From contig DEPX01000008.1 in NCBI GenBank assembly GCA_002358975.1, positions 1,694 through 7,074 of the forward strand: a stretch of DNA of 5,381 nt. Direction: 5' to 3'. The translations under genes were made by a program, and so were the position numbers. The stretch is from Micrococcaceae bacterium UBA3381. GTDB lineage: Bacteria; Actinomycetota; Actinomycetes; Actinomycetales; Micrococcaceae. The notes below the pieces were generated by a model. That model was given only the letters and a program-made list of their open reading frames with translations, was not told where the DNA came from and did no database searches. Shown piece by piece: positions 4,515 to 5,381 of the stretch (within the stretch, counting starts at the first letter, position 1; every line of letters begins with the position of its first letter).

Positions 4515-5381
4515 TTATGCCGTATATTGGGTTGCTTGCTCCAACCCGTTGCGTACCGCGGTGGCTAATGGGGCAGGAATCCTCAGAACGCCGTCAACAA
4601 GTTCGATGAGCTCCATAGCTTCCAACTGACGCAAGCGCGGGATCAAGATTTCCTCAACGTTGGCCGCCACTGGTGTTGCCGAGTCCGCGGCATCTAATAC
4701 GAACTTCGCGGTTTGGGCTGCTAAGTCACCTTGTGTCGCGTACGTTAGGGTTTCACGAACATAGGTAGCGACCAGTTGTTCAGCGGCCTCTAACTGATCA
4801 ACATTTTCGATTCCGAAGTTTTGGGCGCCAGCACCTGGCTGGACCTTCGTGGAGCCCACTTCAATAATTTCAGTTTCTTGCAGGGCAGCCAAGAAGGCCA
4901 TAACTTCAGGGATGGCCTGTGCCGATTGCACAAACCGTGTTGGCTGTGGCTGTGCCGCAATACTCAGATCAGTATCGGATGCGGGTGCAGGTTCTGGTTC
5001 TTGTTTCTTGGCAACACCTTCTGCGGTAATGCCAATGGTTGCCGCGACATCTTTAATGTCTGCGCGTTTGGGCAAGCCAGTACCGGTTACTGGATGAGAC
5101 TCCCCTACCCAGTGCTGTAGTTCTTTAACCCCGGCCATGAAACGCGTTTCAACAATTGCTGTGTAGCGATCTGTGGCGTTAGTGGTATCCTCCTTAGCCC
5201 CAGTTACCGTAGCGTTGTGCTTGACCGTATCTGAAGTCTTCTCGGAGACGGGGCTCTCGGCTGGTTGTGCTACCGGTGTTGGGGCCTGAACGGGTTCGCT
5301 TACCTGCTGTTCGGGCAGCAGCTCATCCAGCACGCTTTCAAATGTTGTATCACGTTGGGCTGCCAGTGTTGCCACGGTAGC
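4515..5381 (-). CDS. Unrecognised protein with disordered N-terminal part and possible C-terminal winged helix; 5' end outside window
   Basis: The frame is open from the window's right edge to a TAA at 4517-4515 (288 residues visible). A GTG at 5375 is possible as a start, but there is no visible ribosome site and the frame continues upstream, so the true start is probably outside. Residues 1-75 are rich in Pro, Glu, Ala, Thr and Val, with a repeated PVQAPTPVAQPAESPV-like texture, and look disordered. A short globular stretch with charged and aromatic residues follows (about 76-120), then a second Pro/Glu/Ala linker (127-148). A helical domain (about 155-288) closes the protein. Its end, ILIPRLRQLEAMELIELVDGVLRIP, resembles the recognition helix and wing of a winged-helix fold. 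There is no signal peptide or membrane helix in the visible part. I do not recognise the family. It converges on the symporter operon and shares only the terminator with it, so no functional link is implied. Confidence 0.75.
   Translation of the reverse strand, partial: ATVATLAAQRDTTFESVLDELLPEQQVSEPVQAPTPVAQPAESPVSEKTSDTVKHNATVTGAKEDTTNATDRYTAIVETRFMAGVKELQHWVGESHPVTGTGLPKRADIKDVAATIGITAEGVAKKQEPEPAPASDTDLSIAAQPQPTRFVQSAQAIPEVMAFLAALQETEIIEVGSTKVQPGAGAQNFGIENVDQLEAAEQLVATYVRETLTYATQGDLAAQTAKFVLDAADSATPVAANVEEILIPRLRQLEAMELIELVDGVLRIPAPLATAVRNGLEQATQYTA

Noticed and set aside
4821..5120. Rightward ORFs of 99 and 82 codons inside the unknown leftward gene
   Set aside because: Their Cys/Trp/Phe-rich and Ser/Ala-rich translations are what antisense reading of the Pro/Glu/Ala linker would give. 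The leftward frame is longer, spans the whole region and ends properly before a terminator.

Overview
The window looks like chromosomal DNA from a high-GC Gram-positive bacterium (Actinomycetota), probably in or near the Micrococcaceae but with a moderate GC content (judged by eye, not counted). The reasons are the proteins themselves: an ActP/MctC-type sodium:solute symporter preceded by a DUF485 protein, as in Corynebacterium and Arthrobacter relatives, beside a LytS/LytTR-type two-component system. GTG starts are common, and 4-base ATGA/GTGA overlaps join most genes. Nothing suggests a mobile element, phage, CRISPR array or RNA gene.

Layout. A leftward operon runs from about 2256 down past position 1. 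In transcription order it holds a possible 22-25 codon leader ORF (2179-2256), a short LytS-type histidine kinase (1448-2182), a LytTR response regulator (693-1451), a 158-residue protein with two membrane helices (213-689), and the first 72 codons of a second sodium:solute symporter (1-216, cut by the window edge). A rightward operon holds a DUF485 protein (2425-2817) and a complete 544-residue ActP/MctC-like symporter (2814-4448), ending at a strong hairpin (4463-4495). Converging on that hairpin from the right is a leftward gene for an unrecognised protein (4515-5381), whose 5' end lies outside the window.

The roughly 180-base divergent region (2248-2424) is dense in symmetry. It has two GTGA-N6-TCAC palindromes like CRP/GlxR sites with centres 84 bp apart, a near-perfect 13-base direct repeat at 33-bp pitch (a candidate LytTR-regulator target), a 14-bp inverted repeat, and two back-to-back hairpins of which the second holds the leader's ribosome binding site in its loop.

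How the parts may work together (inference). The window reads as a short-chain carboxylate (acetate/propionate/pyruvate) uptake locus. Two symporter modules, each a small two-helix membrane protein plus a sodium:solute symporter, flank a two-component system. The kinase has no membrane or sensor domain of its own. One of the symporters might therefore supply the signal, as an unfused counterpart of the CrbS/CbrA kinases, which have a symporter domain fused to the kinase. The LytTR regulator and a cAMP-type regulator would then meet at the shared promoter region.
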